From Methanospirillum hungatei (GTDB taxonomy: Archaea > Halobacteriota > Methanomicrobia > Methanomicrobiales > Methanospirillaceae): a stretch of 5,616 nt of DNA. Every line of letters starts with the position of its first letter. The stretch's first letter is position 1. The notes below the pieces were generated by a model. That model was not told the DNA's origin. It searched no databases and saw only the letters and a program-made list of their open reading frames with translations. The position numbers and the translations under genes were made by a program. The stretch spans positions 1-5,616 of the forward strand of contig QKDV01000098.1 in the NCBI GenBank assembly GCA_003251955.1. The letters run 5' to 3'. This document shows, one piece after another, positions 5,174 through 5,616 of this stretch.

Positions 5174-5616
5174 ATGGGATACCTCTTCTTTGATCCCTCC
5201 TCTTCTGCTTCGCTCAAACCCTGTCTTTGGTGCAAACGTGCACTGACCGGGGGAGAGATGTGCTACAAGCATCAGTTTTATGGCATATCGAGCCACCGGT
5301 GTGTTCAGTTAACTCCGACACTCAAGTGCAACCACCGTTGTCTATTCTGTTGGCGCTCGTTTGAGCATGAACATCCGGCTGAGAAAGATCTACCACCTTT
5401 AGATATTGTAAACCGGATTCCATTTCTTCAGAAGAAAGGGCTGGCGGGGTACAAGATCTCCCCGAAAGTGACACCCGAACGGTGGGATGAAGCGATTAAT
5501 CCAAACCAGGTTGCGATTTCTCTGTCCGGAGAGCCTACTCTGTATCCGTATCTCTCTGAACTGATTGAGATGCTTAATCAGAAAGGATGCACAACCTTCC
5601 TCGTATCAAACGGGAC
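5174..5616 (+). CDS. taw1: tRNA-Phe 4-demethylwyosine synthase Taw1 (TYW1-type radical SAM), N-terminal part
   Basis: The enzyme uses pyruvate and S-adenosylmethionine to build the tricyclic imG-14 base from m1G37 of tRNA-Phe, the first committed step to wyosine. The 147 complete codons seen are the first half of the protein; the gene leaves the window in frame and open. The radical SAM motif is C52-x3-C56-x2-C59, followed by W-R. A second set of cysteines, C17, C30 and C43, has 13-residue steps, the spacing of the second 4Fe-4S cluster in the known archaeal enzyme (Cys26, 39 and 52 of Methanocaldococcus jannaschii, from memory). Further blocks are CYKHQFYGI (30-38), HRCVQLTP (41-48), and AISLSGEPTLYPYL, then VSNG at the edge. 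Start uncertain: ATG 5174 keeps all cysteines, while an in-frame ATG at 5114, inside argS, has GGGGA 3 bases upstream and would add 20 residues. It follows argS by 40 bases and is probably cotranscribed. Recognition of the family is firm. Confidence 0.93.
   Translation, partial: MGYLFFDPSSSASLKPCLWCKRALTGGEMCYKHQFYGISSHRCVQLTPTLKCNHRCLFCWRSFEHEHPAEKDLPPLDIVNRIPFLQKKGLAGYKISPKVTPERWDEAINPNQVAISLSGEPTLYPYLSELIEMLNQKGCTTFLVSNG

Overview
The window is a compact stretch of archaeal genome, almost entirely coding and entirely on the + strand. The release factor is of the archaeal/eukaryotic aRF1 class. There are genes for archaeosine precursor synthesis (QueE end, QueC) and for the archaeal wyosine enzyme Taw1. 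There is also a TATA box, an oligo-T terminator and an ArgRS of archaeal type. Composition is close to balanced GC, and genes are packed with overlaps or zero spacing. Together with a lipoprotein ending its signal in GCTG, this fits a methanogenic euryarchaeon, most likely of the Methanomicrobia/Methanomicrobiales. That placement is inference from protein style, not from a search.

Layout. Bases 1-2152 form one tightly coupled transcription unit that begins outside the window. It holds the end of queE, then queC (TTG start directly after the queE stop), an ADP-ribose-type Nudix hydrolase, and an exported lipoprotein of the alpha/beta-hydrolase fold (ATGA overlap). An oligo-T tract at 2153-2164 probably ends it. 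A TATA box at 2197-2204 then starts a second unit: prf1 (aRF1), argS (TAATG overlap) and taw1, which runs off the right edge.

How the genes work together. QueE and QueC are consecutive enzymes on the route to preQ0, the base that archaea insert into tRNA and convert to archaeosine. aRF1 ends translation, ArgRS charges tRNA-Arg, and Taw1 makes the tricyclic wyosine base at position 37 of tRNA-Phe. Four or five of the seven genes thus serve tRNA maturation or translation. The Nudix enzyme and the lipoprotein are passengers with no evident link to that theme.

I found no CRISPR array, mobile element, RNA gene, phage gene or defence system. The window is mostly ordinary housekeeping. Points worth a second look are the start of taw1 (a Shine-Dalgarno abutting the ATG, inside a possible hairpin), the ArgRS signature sequences that lack the usual lysines, the in-frame queE/queC junction, and a strong excess of GATC with no CTAG.
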